Shown in pieces: positions 54,290 to 62,162 of a stretch of DNA of 64,000 bases (the stretch's first letter is position 1; the number at the start of each line of letters is the position of its first letter). The stretch is from positions 186,001 to 250,000 of the forward strand of contig NZ_QXCP01000003.1 of assembly GCF_003711805.1 (NCBI RefSeq), given 5' to 3'. A program made the translations under genes and the position numbers. The stretch comes from Brachybacterium sp. EE-P12. GTDB taxonomy: Bacteria; Actinomycetota; Actinomycetes; Actinomycetales; Dermabacteraceae. The notes under the pieces were generated by a model. The model was not told the DNA's origin, ran no database searches, and saw only the letters and a list, made by a program, of their open reading frames with translations.

Positions 54290-54295
54290 TACACT
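54290..54295 (+). promoter_or_regulatory. -10 (TACACT) of a leaderless dnaB promoter
   Basis: TACACT then 6 nt then GTG at 54302. Same geometry as the MFS promoter at 10750. Confidence 0.6.
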
Positions 54296-54301
54296 GGCTC
54301 G

Positions 54302-55678
54302 GTGACATCCACCGAAGCCTTCGAAGCCGGAACCGACCGCGGACTGGAGCGCACCCCGCCCCAGGACCTCGCCGCCGAGCGCGGCGTGCTGGGCGGCATG
54401 ATGCTGTCCAAGGACGCCATCGCCGACGTCGTCGAGACGGTGCGCGGCGCCGACTTCTACCGGCCCGCGCACGAGATGATCTACGAGGCCATCATCGACC
54501 TGTACGGCCGCGGCGAGCCCGCGGACCTCGTGACCGTCTCCGACGAGCTCTCCAAGCGCGGCGAGCTGCAGCGCGTGGGCGGCGGCGCCTATCTCGCGGA
54601 CCTCATCGACATGGTCCCCACCGCCGCGAACGCCGGCTTCTACGCCGAGATCGTCGTCGAGCGCGCCCAGCTGCGCCGCCTCGTCGAGGCCGGCACTCGC
54701 ATCGTCCAGCTCGGCTTCGCGGCCGACGGCGGCGAGGTCGACGAGGTCATCAACGAGGCCCAGGCCCAGATCTACGCGGTCACCGAGCGCGGCCAGAGCG
54801 AGGACTTCCTGCCGCTGGGCGAGGTGATCGACGAGACCCTCAACGCGATCGAGGCGACCCAGAACCGCGGCGGCCAGGTCACGGGCGTGCCCACCGGCTT
54901 CGCGGAGCTCGACGAGCTCACCCAGGGTCTCCACGGCGGGCAGATGATCATCTTCGCGGGCCGTCCCGCCATGGGCAAGACGACGCTCGGCATGGACGTG
55001 CTGCGCTCCGCCTCGATCCACAACGGCCAGACCTCCGTCATCTTCTCCCTCGAGATGGACAAGACCGAGATCACGATGCGACTGCTCTCCGCGGAGTCGC
55101 AGGTGCCGATGAACCGCATGCGCGACGGGTCGATGGACGACCGCGACTGGCAGTCCATGGCCCGCGCCATGAGCCGCATCGCCGACGCGCCCCTGTTCAT
55201 GGACGACTCGGCGAACATGTCGCTGATGGAGATCCGCGCCAAGTGCCGACGCCTCAAGCAGAAGCACGATCTCAAGCTCGTGGTCATCGACTACCTGCAG
55301 CTGATGAGCTCGGGCAAGAAGGTCGAGTCCCGTCAGCAGGAGGTCTCGGAGTTCTCCCGCGCCCTGAAGCTCCTGGCCAAGGAGATCGACGTGCCCGTCA
55401 TCGCGATCTCGCAGCTGAACCGAGGCAGCGAGCAGCGCACCGACAAGACCCCGATGATGTCGGACCTGCGCGAGTCCGGCTCGATCGAGCAGGACGCCGA
55501 CGTCATCCTCCTGATCCACCGCGAGGACTACTACGAGAAGGAGTCCGCCCGCGCCGGCGAGGCGGACCTCATCGTCGCCAAGCACCGAAACGGTGCCACG
55601 AAGACGATCCCCGTCGCGTTCGAGGGCCACTACTCACGCTTCAAGGACATGGCGAACGCCGGCGGCTTCAGCGGCTGA
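54302..55678 (+). CDS. dnaB: Replicative DNA helicase DnaB
   Basis: A 458-residue hexameric helicase that unwinds DNA at the fork and recruits primase. The N-terminal domain runs from PPQDLAAERGVLGGMMLSKDAI to about 130, then a linker, then the RecA-like domain. That has GVPTGFAELDELTQGLHGGQMIIFAGRPAMGKTTL (Walker A), FSLEMDK, LVVIDYLQLMSSG (Walker B) and ISQLNRGSEQRTDKTPMMSDLRESGSIEQDAD. Full length, with no intein at the usual Walker A site. Leaderless GTG start. Confidence 0.97.
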   Translation: MTSTEAFEAGTDRGLERTPPQDLAAERGVLGGMMLSKDAIADVVETVRGADFYRPAHEMIYEAIIDLYGRGEPADLVTVSDELSKRGELQRVGGGAYLADLIDMVPTAANAGFYAEIVVERAQLRRLVEAGTRIVQLGFAADGGEVDEVINEAQAQIYAVTERGQSEDFLPLGEVIDETLNAIEATQNRGGQVTGVPTGFAELDELTQGLHGGQMIIFAGRPAMGKTTLGMDVLRSASIHNGQTSVIFSLEMDKTEITMRLLSAESQVPMNRMRDGSMDDRDWQSMARAMSRIADAPLFMDDSANMSLMEIRAKCRRLKQKHDLKLVVIDYLQLMSSGKKVESRQQEVSEFSRALKLLAKEIDVPVIAISQLNRGSEQRTDKTPMMSDLRESGSIEQDADVILLIHREDYYEKESARAGEADLIVAKHRNGATKTIPVAFEGHYSRFKDMANAGGFSG

Positions 55679-55784
55679 GCTCGGGCCGGTGCCGCCATGG
55701 GCGTAGGGTGCGCCCGGGCAGCTCCGGCTCGCCACCGAACGGTGCACGCGCCCTGAACGCGCCTGTGGGGGTCGTCACATCTGC

Positions 55785-55790
55785 TAGCGT
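55785..55790 (+). promoter_or_regulatory. Candidate -10 (TAGCGT) for the DUF485-ActP operon
   Basis: TAGCGT fits TAnnnT and lies 60 nt before the start, leaving a leader with the gaaggag site at 55836-55842. Confidence 0.45.
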
Positions 55791-55850
55791 CGACCCGATC
55801 CCGCCGTCCCCAGGGCGGGACCGACCGAGCAGAACGAAGGAGTTGTGCCC

Positions 55851-56192
55851 GTGCCACCCCCACCCCTGAGCCCCTCCTCCCCGACACCCGAGCAGTTCCA
55901 GCAGGTCCAGCACTCCGAGGACTTCAGCCGCCTGCGCCGCAGCTTCCGCGGCTTCGCGATCCCGATGACCGTCGCGTTCCTGATCTGGTACTTCGCGTAC
56001 GTGCTGCTGTCCACCTACGCCGAGGCCCTGATGTCCACCCCGGTGCTGGGGAACCTCAACCTCGGCCTGCTGCTGGGCCTGAGCCAGTTCCTGATGACCT
56101 TCCTGATCACGTGGCTGTACATCCGCCACGCGAACCGGTCACTGGACCCGATCTCGCAGAAGCTGCGCGATGAGCTGGAGGGGGAGAGCTGA
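55851..56192 (+). CDS. DUF485 membrane protein (YjcH-like)
   Basis: A 113-residue inner-membrane protein with two helices (IPMTVAFLIWYFAYVLLSTYA and LLLGLSQFLMTFLITWLYI) separated by a short loop, and the family pattern FSRLRRSFRGFAIPMTVAF. YjcH is the usual partner of the acetate symporter ActP and is always encoded before it. GTG 55851 is preferred over GTG 55845 because gaaggag is 8 nt from it but only 2 nt from the other. Its stop and the next start overlap by one base (TGATG). Confidence 0.92.
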   Translation: MPPPPLSPSSPTPEQFQQVQHSEDFSRLRRSFRGFAIPMTVAFLIWYFAYVLLSTYAEALMSTPVLGNLNLGLLLGLSQFLMTFLITWLYIRHANRSLDPISQKLRDELEGES

Positions 56193-57778
56193 TGGAATTC
56201 GGGAACCCGATCTTCAACATCGCGATCTTCCTCGCGTTCGTGGTGATCACCCTGGTCGTGGTCATCCGCGTCTCGAAGCAGAACGTCACCGCCGGCGACT
56301 TCTACCACGGCGGCCGCGCCTTCTCCGGCCGGCAGAACGGCATCGCCATCGCCGGCGACTACCTCTCGGCCGCCTCCTTCCTCGGCATCGTCGGCGCCGT
56401 CGCGCTCTACGGCTACGACGGGCTGCTCTACTCCGTCGGCTTCCTCGTCGCCTGGCTGGTGGCGCTGCTGCTGGTCGCCGAGCCGCTGCGCAACACCGCG
56501 AAGTACACGATGGCCGACGTGCTCAGCTTCCGCATGCGCCAGCGCCCCGTGCGCACCGCGGCGGCCACCTCGACGCTCGCCGTGACCTTCTTCTACCTGC
56601 TCGCACAGATGGCCGGCGCCGGTGCGCTGGTCTCGCTGCTGATCGGCATCGAGGGGCGCGTGGGCCAGTCGGTGGTGATCGCGGTCGTGGGCGTGGTGAT
56701 GATCGCCTACGTGCTCATCGGCGGGATGAAGGGCACCACCTGGGTGCAGATCATCAAGGCGGTCCTGCTGATCACCGCCGTCGGCGTCTCGACGGTGTGG
56801 ATCCTCGCGCTGAACGGCTTCAACCTCTCCGAGGTGCTCGGCAGGGCCGTGGCCGAGCATCCCGACGGCACGACGATCCTCGAGCCGATGCACCAGTACG
56901 GCACCTCCGGGGCGACCAAGCTCGGCTTCGTCTCCCTCGCGATCGCGCTCGTGTTCGGCGCGGCGGGGCTGCCGCACGTGCTGATGCGCTTCTACACGGT
57001 GCCGACGGCGAAGGAGGCCCGCCGCTCCGTGGTCTGGGCGATCGGCCTGATCGGCTTCTTCTACCTGTGCACCCTGGTGCTCGGCTTCGCCGCCGCGTAC
57101 ATGGTGGGCGTGGACGTGATCGGCACCCTGCCCGGCGGCTCGAACTCCGCCGCGCCGGCGCTGGCCTACGCCCTCGGCGGCACGGTGCTGATGGGCATCA
57201 TCTCCGCGGTCGCCTTCGCGACGATCCTCGCGGTCGTGGCGGGGCTGACGATCACCGCCTCGGCCTCCTTCGCGCACGACATCTACAACGGCGTGCTCAA
57301 GGACGGGGACGCCACCCCGGCCCAGGAGGTCAGGGTCGCGAGGCGCACCGCCGTGGTGATCGGCGCCGTCTCCATCATCGGCGGCATCCTCGCGGCCGAG
57401 CAGAACGTCGCCTTCCTGGTCTCCCTCGCCTTCGCGATCGCGGCCAGCGCGAACCTGCCCTCGATCCTGTACTCGCTGTACTGGAAGCGGTTCAACACCC
57501 GCGGCTCGCTGTGGAGCATCTACGGCGGGCTCGGCAGCGCCCTGTTCCTCATCACCTTCTCCCCGGTCGTCTCCGGCTCCGAGACGGCGATGATTCCCGG
57601 CGCGGACTTCGCCTGGTTCCCGCTGTCGAACCCGGCGCTGGTCTCGGTGCCGCTGGGCTTCTTCCTCGGCTGGCTCGGCTCGGTCACCTCCCCGGAGCAC
57701 GACGAGCTCAAGCAGGCCGAGATGGAGGTCCGCTCCATGACCGGCGCCGGCGCGGAGAAGGCCACCCAGCCGCACTGA
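56192..57778 (+). CDS. Cation/acetate symporter, SSS family (ActP-like)
   Basis: A 528-residue Na+/solute symporter with 13 helices. RQNGIAIAGDYLSAASFLGIVGAVALYGYDGLLYSVGFLVAWLVALLLVAEPLRN is the ActP substrate and Na+ region. GFVSLAIALVFGAAGLPHVLMRFYTVPTAKEARRSV and LFLITFSPVVSG are also typical. It takes up acetate and perhaps other short monocarboxylates. Co-translated with the DUF485 protein. A hairpin terminator follows at 57840. Confidence 0.93.
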   Translation: MEFGNPIFNIAIFLAFVVITLVVVIRVSKQNVTAGDFYHGGRAFSGRQNGIAIAGDYLSAASFLGIVGAVALYGYDGLLYSVGFLVAWLVALLLVAEPLRNTAKYTMADVLSFRMRQRPVRTAAATSTLAVTFFYLLAQMAGAGALVSLLIGIEGRVGQSVVIAVVGVVMIAYVLIGGMKGTTWVQIIKAVLLITAVGVSTVWILALNGFNLSEVLGRAVAEHPDGTTILEPMHQYGTSGATKLGFVSLAIALVFGAAGLPHVLMRFYTVPTAKEARRSVVWAIGLIGFFYLCTLVLGFAAAYMVGVDVIGTLPGGSNSAAPALAYALGGTVLMGIISAVAFATILAVVAGLTITASASFAHDIYNGVLKDGDATPAQEVRVARRTAVVIGAVSIIGGILAAEQNVAFLVSLAFAIAASANLPSILYSLYWKRFNTRGSLWSIYGGLGSALFLITFSPVVSGSETAMIPGADFAWFPLSNPALVSVPLGFFLGWLGSVTSPEHDELKQAEMEVRSMTGAGAEKATQPH

Positions 57779-57839
57779 GCCGCGGCGGGGTGCCAGCTCC
57801 TCTCCCCGGTGCAGCCGGCGGGGCGCGGGGCGTCAGCAG

Positions 57840-57872
57840 AGCAGGGCGAATGGAGTCGCCGTTCGCCCTGCT
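57840..57872. terminator. Hairpin terminator after the symporter gene
   Basis: agcagggcgaa (57840-57850) and ttcgccctgct (57862-57872) form a perfect 11-bp stem with an 11-nt loop between convergent genes. Confidence 0.75.
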
Positions 57873-57933
57873 TCGCTGCGCTGCCCCTCCCCGTGCTTCC
57901 CTGCGCCCCGTTATGCGGCGCTGGACCTGGTGC

Positions 57934-58965
57934 TCAGGCGAGCGGCAGGCCCGCCTCCGGGCGGGTGGCGCGGTCGTGCAGGTCGATGATCCGCTGCTCG
58001 AGGGCCGACGGAGCGGGCCCGGTCACCTCGAGCAGGCGGCACACGGCCACCTGCGCCGAGGCCTCGCCGTAGCGCCGCACCCAGTCGCTGTGCTCGAGAT
58101 CCTTCGCAGAGCGGGTGCCGAGCGACTCGAAGCGGTCGGCGCCCACTCGCCAGGGCTTCGGGGTGAGACGGGCGCGGTAGGTGTCGTGGACCCGACACAG
58201 CAGCATGTAGAGCTGGTCGCTGCGCACCTCCTCCATCAGCGCGCGGGCGCGGTCGCTCGCGGGATGGGCGCCTGTGCCGGAGACCAGCAGGCGGAACCCG
58301 TTGCGGGTGCGATAGGCGCGCACGCCCAGGTCGGGGTGTCGTCGGCCGAACTCGCGGATGCTCTCGAGGATCTGGGCATGTGCGCGACCGCGCTCGCCGG
58401 CACCCTGCCCGCCGAGCTCGTCCGGGAGGTCGGCGGAGGCGGCGTCGGTCCCGTGTGCAGCGGCTCCTGAGGCTTCCGCGGCACCGCCGCGCCCCTCGCC
58501 CGACGAGCCGCTGTCGACGTCGCGCTCGGTACGACCTCCGCCGAGGAGCCGCGACAGCAGTCCGGGACGCTTCCCCACGCCCGCCGATCTCGTGTCCGCC
58601 GACGTCGTGCGCCCCGTGATCTCCGGCGGCAGGTCGACGTCGCTGATCAGCAGGACGTCGGTGTTCAGCACCGCCGCGCCATAGCGGTTGCGGGTGACCG
58701 CGGCGACCAGCGTGCCGTCCTCGTCGTGGACCTCCTCGAGCAGCTCCTCGGGGAGGCGACGGCTCGGGTAGTACTCGTGCTCGGAACCGCCCCGCTGCCC
58801 GGGCCCGCCGGCGGCGACGAGCGCATCGAGCCGACGTCGGGCATCGTGACGGGCGTCCTCGACGGAGACGTCCGAGGCACCGTTGACGGTGAGGGCGAAG
58901 GTGCCTCTGCCGGGGAAGGCATGGGTCTCATGGACGGCGGCCCAGTAGCGGGGGATCGGTTCCAT
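57934..58965 (-). CDS. Uncharacterised cytoplasmic protein with an RLTPKPWR motif
   Basis: A 343-residue protein not assigned to a named family. An N-terminal alpha/beta part (YWAAVHETHAFPGRGTFALTVNGASDVSVEDARHDARRRL) is joined by a Gly/Ser/Ala-rich linker (about 175-235) to a second part. That part reads LGVRAYRTRNGFRLLVSGTGAHPASDRARALMEEVRSDQLYMLLCRVHDTYRARLTPKPWR. The last stretch recalls conserved hypothetical proteins seen in other bacteria, but I cannot name the fold. ATG 58965 was chosen because TACGGT lies 7 nt upstream. There is no signal peptide or membrane helix. Confidence 0.7.
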   Translation of the reverse strand: MEPIPRYWAAVHETHAFPGRGTFALTVNGASDVSVEDARHDARRRLDALVAAGGPGQRGGSEHEYYPSRRLPEELLEEVHDEDGTLVAAVTRNRYGAAVLNTDVLLISDVDLPPEITGRTTSADTRSAGVGKRPGLLSRLLGGGRTERDVDSGSSGEGRGGAAEASGAAAHGTDAASADLPDELGGQGAGERGRAHAQILESIREFGRRHPDLGVRAYRTRNGFRLLVSGTGAHPASDRARALMEEVRSDQLYMLLCRVHDTYRARLTPKPWRVGADRFESLGTRSAKDLEHSDWVRRYGEASAQVAVCRLLEVTGPAPSALEQRIIDLHDRATRPEAGLPLA

Positions 58966-58972
58966 GATGTCG

Positions 58973-58978
58973 ACCGTA
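58973..58978 (-). promoter_or_regulatory. -10 (TACGGT) of a leaderless promoter
   Basis: TACGGT on the minus strand, 7 nt before ATG 58965; no ribosome-binding site. Confidence 0.5.
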
Positions 58979-59155
58979 CTCCTCGCCGCGCCCCTCTCGA
59001 CGCTCGCCCGGCGGCCGGAGTCGAGGTTCGGTGAGGGCACCCGCTCGATGGGCGTGCGCGGCGGCGAAAGAACCTGCCCGGCGGCGGTGCGGGCTGGGCG
59101 AGGGGTGTGCCCGGTGGTGGAGCCGACCTGGCTCACGCACCGCGACCTACCCGAC

Positions 59156-59213
59156 GGTATCCAGTGTCAGATGTCGGAATGCGTCTCGATAGCGACACCT
59201 GACACTGGATACC
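59156..59213. repeat. 58-nt imperfect palindrome
   Basis: Two 21-nt arms (59156-59176 and 59193-59213; left arm begins ggtatccagtgtcag) pair with a single mismatch around the 16-nt loop gaatgcgtctcgatag. Not similar to the 76-bp repeats. Could be a terminator for osmC, a binding site or a mobile-repeat relic. Confidence 0.85.
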
Positions 59214-59370
59214 GCGCAGTAGCTCAGCGGGGCGGCGGTCTCCAGCCGGAGACGGCAGTGCCGGCCGGAGACGGCAGCGTCAGCCGGGGGAGCAGCGGCA
59301 TCGGCACCGCAGCAGCCCGTCGGAGAGCGACCGCCCTCGGGCCTGCGCCGTCTGCACGCCGCCCCCGGGC

Positions 59371-59808
59371 TCAGCCCAGCGTCGCGGTGAGCGTGATGTC
59401 CACGCCGGAGAGCGCGGCGGAGACCGGGCAGGTCTTCTTCGCCTCCTCGGCCAGGCGCTGGAAGTCGGCGTCGTCGATCCCGTCGACCTTCGCGGTGACG
59501 CTCAGCTCGATCCCGGTGATGCCGCCCTCGCCGACGTTGAAGGACACCGCGGCGGAGGTGTCCATCGAGGTGGGAGGGGTGCCGTTCTCGGCGAGCAGGT
59601 TCGAGAACTGCATCGCGTAGCAGGCGGAGTGGGCGGCGCCGATCAGCTCCTCGGGTGAGGTCGTCCCCTGCTCCGAGTCCTCCGAGCGCGCCTTCCAGCT
59701 CAGATCCATGGTGCCGAGCTTCGAGGTGTCCAGGGTGGTGGTGCCGGAGCCGGAGATCAGGTCGCCCTTCCAGATGGTGGAGGCGTTGCTGACGACGGTG
59801 CGGGGCAT
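59371..59808 (-). CDS. OsmC-family organic hydroperoxide reductase
   Basis: A 145-residue thiol peroxidase. The reactive Cys63 lies in AAHSACYAMQFSN and the resolving Cys127 in KKTCPVSAAL; the N-terminus TIWKGDLISGSGTTTLDTSKLG matches the OsmC rather than Ohr branch. It reduces organic and fatty-acid hydroperoxides in the cytoplasm. aaggag precedes the ATG. A promoter lies about 55-80 bp upstream. Confidence 0.93.
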   Translation of the reverse strand: MPRTVVSNASTIWKGDLISGSGTTTLDTSKLGTMDLSWKARSEDSEQGTTSPEELIGAAHSACYAMQFSNLLAENGTPPTSMDTSAAVSFNVGEGGITGIELSVTAKVDGIDDADFQRLAEEAKKTCPVSAALSGVDITLTATLG

Positions 59809-59861
59809 GGTGACTCCTTCGATCGAGGGTCGCGCCCGCGCTCCTGCGGGGCGCTCCTGCC

Positions 59862-59890
59862 ACGCTAGCCCGGACCGCTCCCCACGTCGA
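59862..59890 (-). promoter_or_regulatory. Promoter of osmC (TCGACG-17-TAGCGT)
   Basis: Minus strand: TCGACG (59890-59885), 17 bp, TAGCGT (59867-59862), leader of about 50 nt. Confidence 0.5.
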
Positions 59891-59974
59891 TGCCCGTTCG
59901 AGCCGGGCGCCGGGCAGACGGCGGCTCCCGACTCTCAGCCGAGACGTCGTCGCACAGACTTTCCTACTGCTCTC

Positions 59975-61921
59975 CTACTGCAGCGACTCGAACTTCCGCG
60001 CCCAGGCGGAGCCGATCGGGTTCGCGTCGGCGACCATGATCCCTAAGCGGTCCCCGGCGATCTCGGCGACCTCGGTCAGCGCCACGCGCCGCTCGTGCTC
60101 GGGGGAGTGGTCCAGGCGCCGCACCCCGGCCTCGAGGATCTGCGCGAAGGAGTCGGTGCGGCCCAGGAAGGCGACGAAGGGCAGGTCGAACTTCTCGGCG
60201 TAGCGGTCGGCGAGGTCGCGCAGCGCCTCGACGTCCTCCTCAGCCAGGCCGTCCAGCGCGAAGGAGCCGACGTCCTGGCTGATCGCGCCGGCCTGCTCCT
60301 CGTCGGCCGTGACCAGGGTGGCCATGTCCGGATAGGCGCGCACGAGCGCGTCCTGCTCGGCGCGCTCCGCGGTGAGCACCGCGTCCTCGATGGCCGCGCG
60401 CAGCGCGGGCGCGTCGGCGAAGGGGCGGGCCTCCCAGGCCCGCTCGAGCGGCCAGGTCGCGCCGTTGAACAGCGAGCCGAAGGTCGCCACGAAGGTCTCG
60501 CGGTCCATCTCTCCGACCTCCTCGATGCCGATGCGCTCCCCGCCCGCGGTGGTGGCGACGTTCGCGCCGCGCTGCCGGCCCAGGTGGAAGAACAGCACGT
60601 TCAGCACGATCGCGGTGAGCGCGCCGACGGTCACGCCGGAGGAGACGAACACCTGCGCCCACGACGGGAACACCCCGGCGATGTCGGGCTTGAAGCTGAC
60701 CAGCATCGCCAGACCCAGGGAGGTGCCGACGATGACGGAGCTGCGGTTGTCGGTGAGGTCGACCTTCGACAGGGTCTGGATGCCCACCAGCGCGACCGAG
60801 GCGAACAGGGCCAGCGACGCACCGCCCAGCACGGGGGAGGGGATCGCGGCGACGACCGCGCCGGCCTTCGGCAGCACGCCGAGCACGATCATGATCACGC
60901 CCGCGCCCGCGACGACCCAGCGGGACTTCACGCGGGTCAGGCGCACCAGGCCGATGTTCTGCGCGAAGCAGGTGTAGGGGAAGGAGTTCAGCACCCCGCC
61001 CAGCAGGGTCGACAGGCCGTCGGCGCGCAGTGCCTCGGAGATGTTCCTCGGCCGGATCCGCCGGCCCACGATCTCCCCGGCGGCGAAGACGTCCCCGGTG
61101 GTCTCGACCATCGTGATCAGCATGACGATGATCATCGAGACGATCGCGGTGAGCGAGAAGGTGGGGATGCCGAAGTAGAAGGGTGTGGTGACCCCGAAGG
61201 CGGAGGCCTCCGTGACGCCGCTGAAGGAGGTGTCGCCCAGCAGCACCGCGACGAGGGTGCCGATCACGAGGCCGAGCAGCACCGCGATCGTGCCGAGGAA
61301 GCCGCGGAAGAAGCGCTGGACGAGCACGATCACGGCGAGGGTGCCGAGCGCGTAGAGGATGTCCCGGGTGGCGGGGGTGCCCTCGGCGTAGTTCGTGATG
61401 TCCCCTGCGGAGACGCCCAGCAGCGTGATCCCCATCGTCGTCAGCACGGTGCCGATCACGACCGGCGGGAAGAACCGCAGGATCTTCGCGAAGTACGGCG
61501 CGGCCAGGAAGGTGAACAGGCCCGCGACGATGATCGAGCCGTAGATCATCGGCAGGCCCTCGGCGCCGCCCTCGCCGCCGGTGGCCGCGAGCCCGATCGC
61601 GATGATCGGGGAGACGGCGGTGGTGGTCACACCCTGGATGATCGGCAGGCGCACGCCCACCTTCCAGAAGCCGACGGACTGGATCAGGGTCGCGATGCCG
61701 CAGGTGAACAGATCAGCGTTGATGAGGTGGATCGTCTGCTGTGCGGTGAGGTCGAGGCCCGAGGCGATCAGCAGCGGCACGATCACGGCGCCCGCGTAGA
61801 AGGCGAGCACGTGCTGGATCGAGAGCACGGTCAGCCGCGCGGGCGGCGGAGCCTGGTCGACGGGGTGCACGGGCGGCGCTGCGGGGGCGTCCGGGGCGGG
61901 CGATGCTGCGGCGGAGGTCAT
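59975..61921 (-). CDS. NCS2 urate/xanthine permease fused to an OHCU decarboxylase (UraD) domain
   Basis: A 648-residue fusion. Residues 1-460 are a nucleobase:cation symporter-2: QHVLAFYAGAVIVPLLIASGL (conserved His), LPIIQGVTTTAVSPIIAI, MVETTGDVFAAGEIVGRRI (NCS2 signature) and NSFPYTCFAQNIGLV. Residues 470-648 match UraD, which decarboxylates the OHCU intermediate of urate breakdown to S-allantoin: FGSLFNGATWPLERAWEARPF, DEEQAGA (Glu542) and YAEKFDLPFVAFLGRTD. At the usual catalytic AHP site this protein reads AYP (Tyr530), so the enzyme may be weak or inactive. ATG 61921 with aggac upstream. Confidence 0.88.
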   Translation of the reverse strand: MTSAAASPAPDAPAAPPVHPVDQAPPPARLTVLSIQHVLAFYAGAVIVPLLIASGLDLTAQQTIHLINADLFTCGIATLIQSVGFWKVGVRLPIIQGVTTTAVSPIIAIGLAATGGEGGAEGLPMIYGSIIVAGLFTFLAAPYFAKILRFFPPVVIGTVLTTMGITLLGVSAGDITNYAEGTPATRDILYALGTLAVIVLVQRFFRGFLGTIAVLLGLVIGTLVAVLLGDTSFSGVTEASAFGVTTPFYFGIPTFSLTAIVSMIIVMLITMVETTGDVFAAGEIVGRRIRPRNISEALRADGLSTLLGGVLNSFPYTCFAQNIGLVRLTRVKSRWVVAGAGVIMIVLGVLPKAGAVVAAIPSPVLGGASLALFASVALVGIQTLSKVDLTDNRSSVIVGTSLGLAMLVSFKPDIAGVFPSWAQVFVSSGVTVGALTAIVLNVLFFHLGRQRGANVATTAGGERIGIEEVGEMDRETFVATFGSLFNGATWPLERAWEARPFADAPALRAAIEDAVLTAERAEQDALVRAYPDMATLVTADEEQAGAISQDVGSFALDGLAEEDVEALRDLADRYAEKFDLPFVAFLGRTDSFAQILEAGVRRLDHSPEHERRVALTEVAEIAGDRLGIMVADANPIGSAWARKFESLQ

Positions 61922-62150
61922 GGGCGTCCTAGGGATCCGTCGGGCGAGGGGCCGACGCAGGGATGGCGGGGGCGGGCCCGGCGCGCCGGGCCGCGCACCA
62001 GCGTAGGCCCGGTCGCGGCCGTGCGCGGGAATCGTTCGCTCCACGATCCCCGCGGGCGACGGCCGACGAGCCCGTGACCGGCCCCGGAGGCGCCGACGTG
62101 AGATCGAAGGCACCTGATGGCATGTCCTGGCCGTTCCGGCCGCGGAGGGG

Positions 62151-62156
62151 TAGAAG
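62151..62156 (+). promoter_or_regulatory. Candidate -10 (TAGAAG) of a leaderless promoter
   Basis: TAGAAG then 6 nt then GTG 62163. The last base departs from TAnnnT; alternatively aaggga is a short-spaced ribosome-binding site. Confidence 0.35.
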
Positions 62157-62162
62157 GGAATC

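Larger units (their letters stand above)
58966..59370. other. 405-bp intergenic region with a long palindrome
   Basis: Contains the leaderless promoter of the minus-strand gene at its left end and the palindrome at 59156-59213. The right part (59214-59370) holds no ORF with convincing codon use or homology; it is the 3' side of osmC, so a terminator is expected there, and the palindrome itself may serve. Confidence 0.6.
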
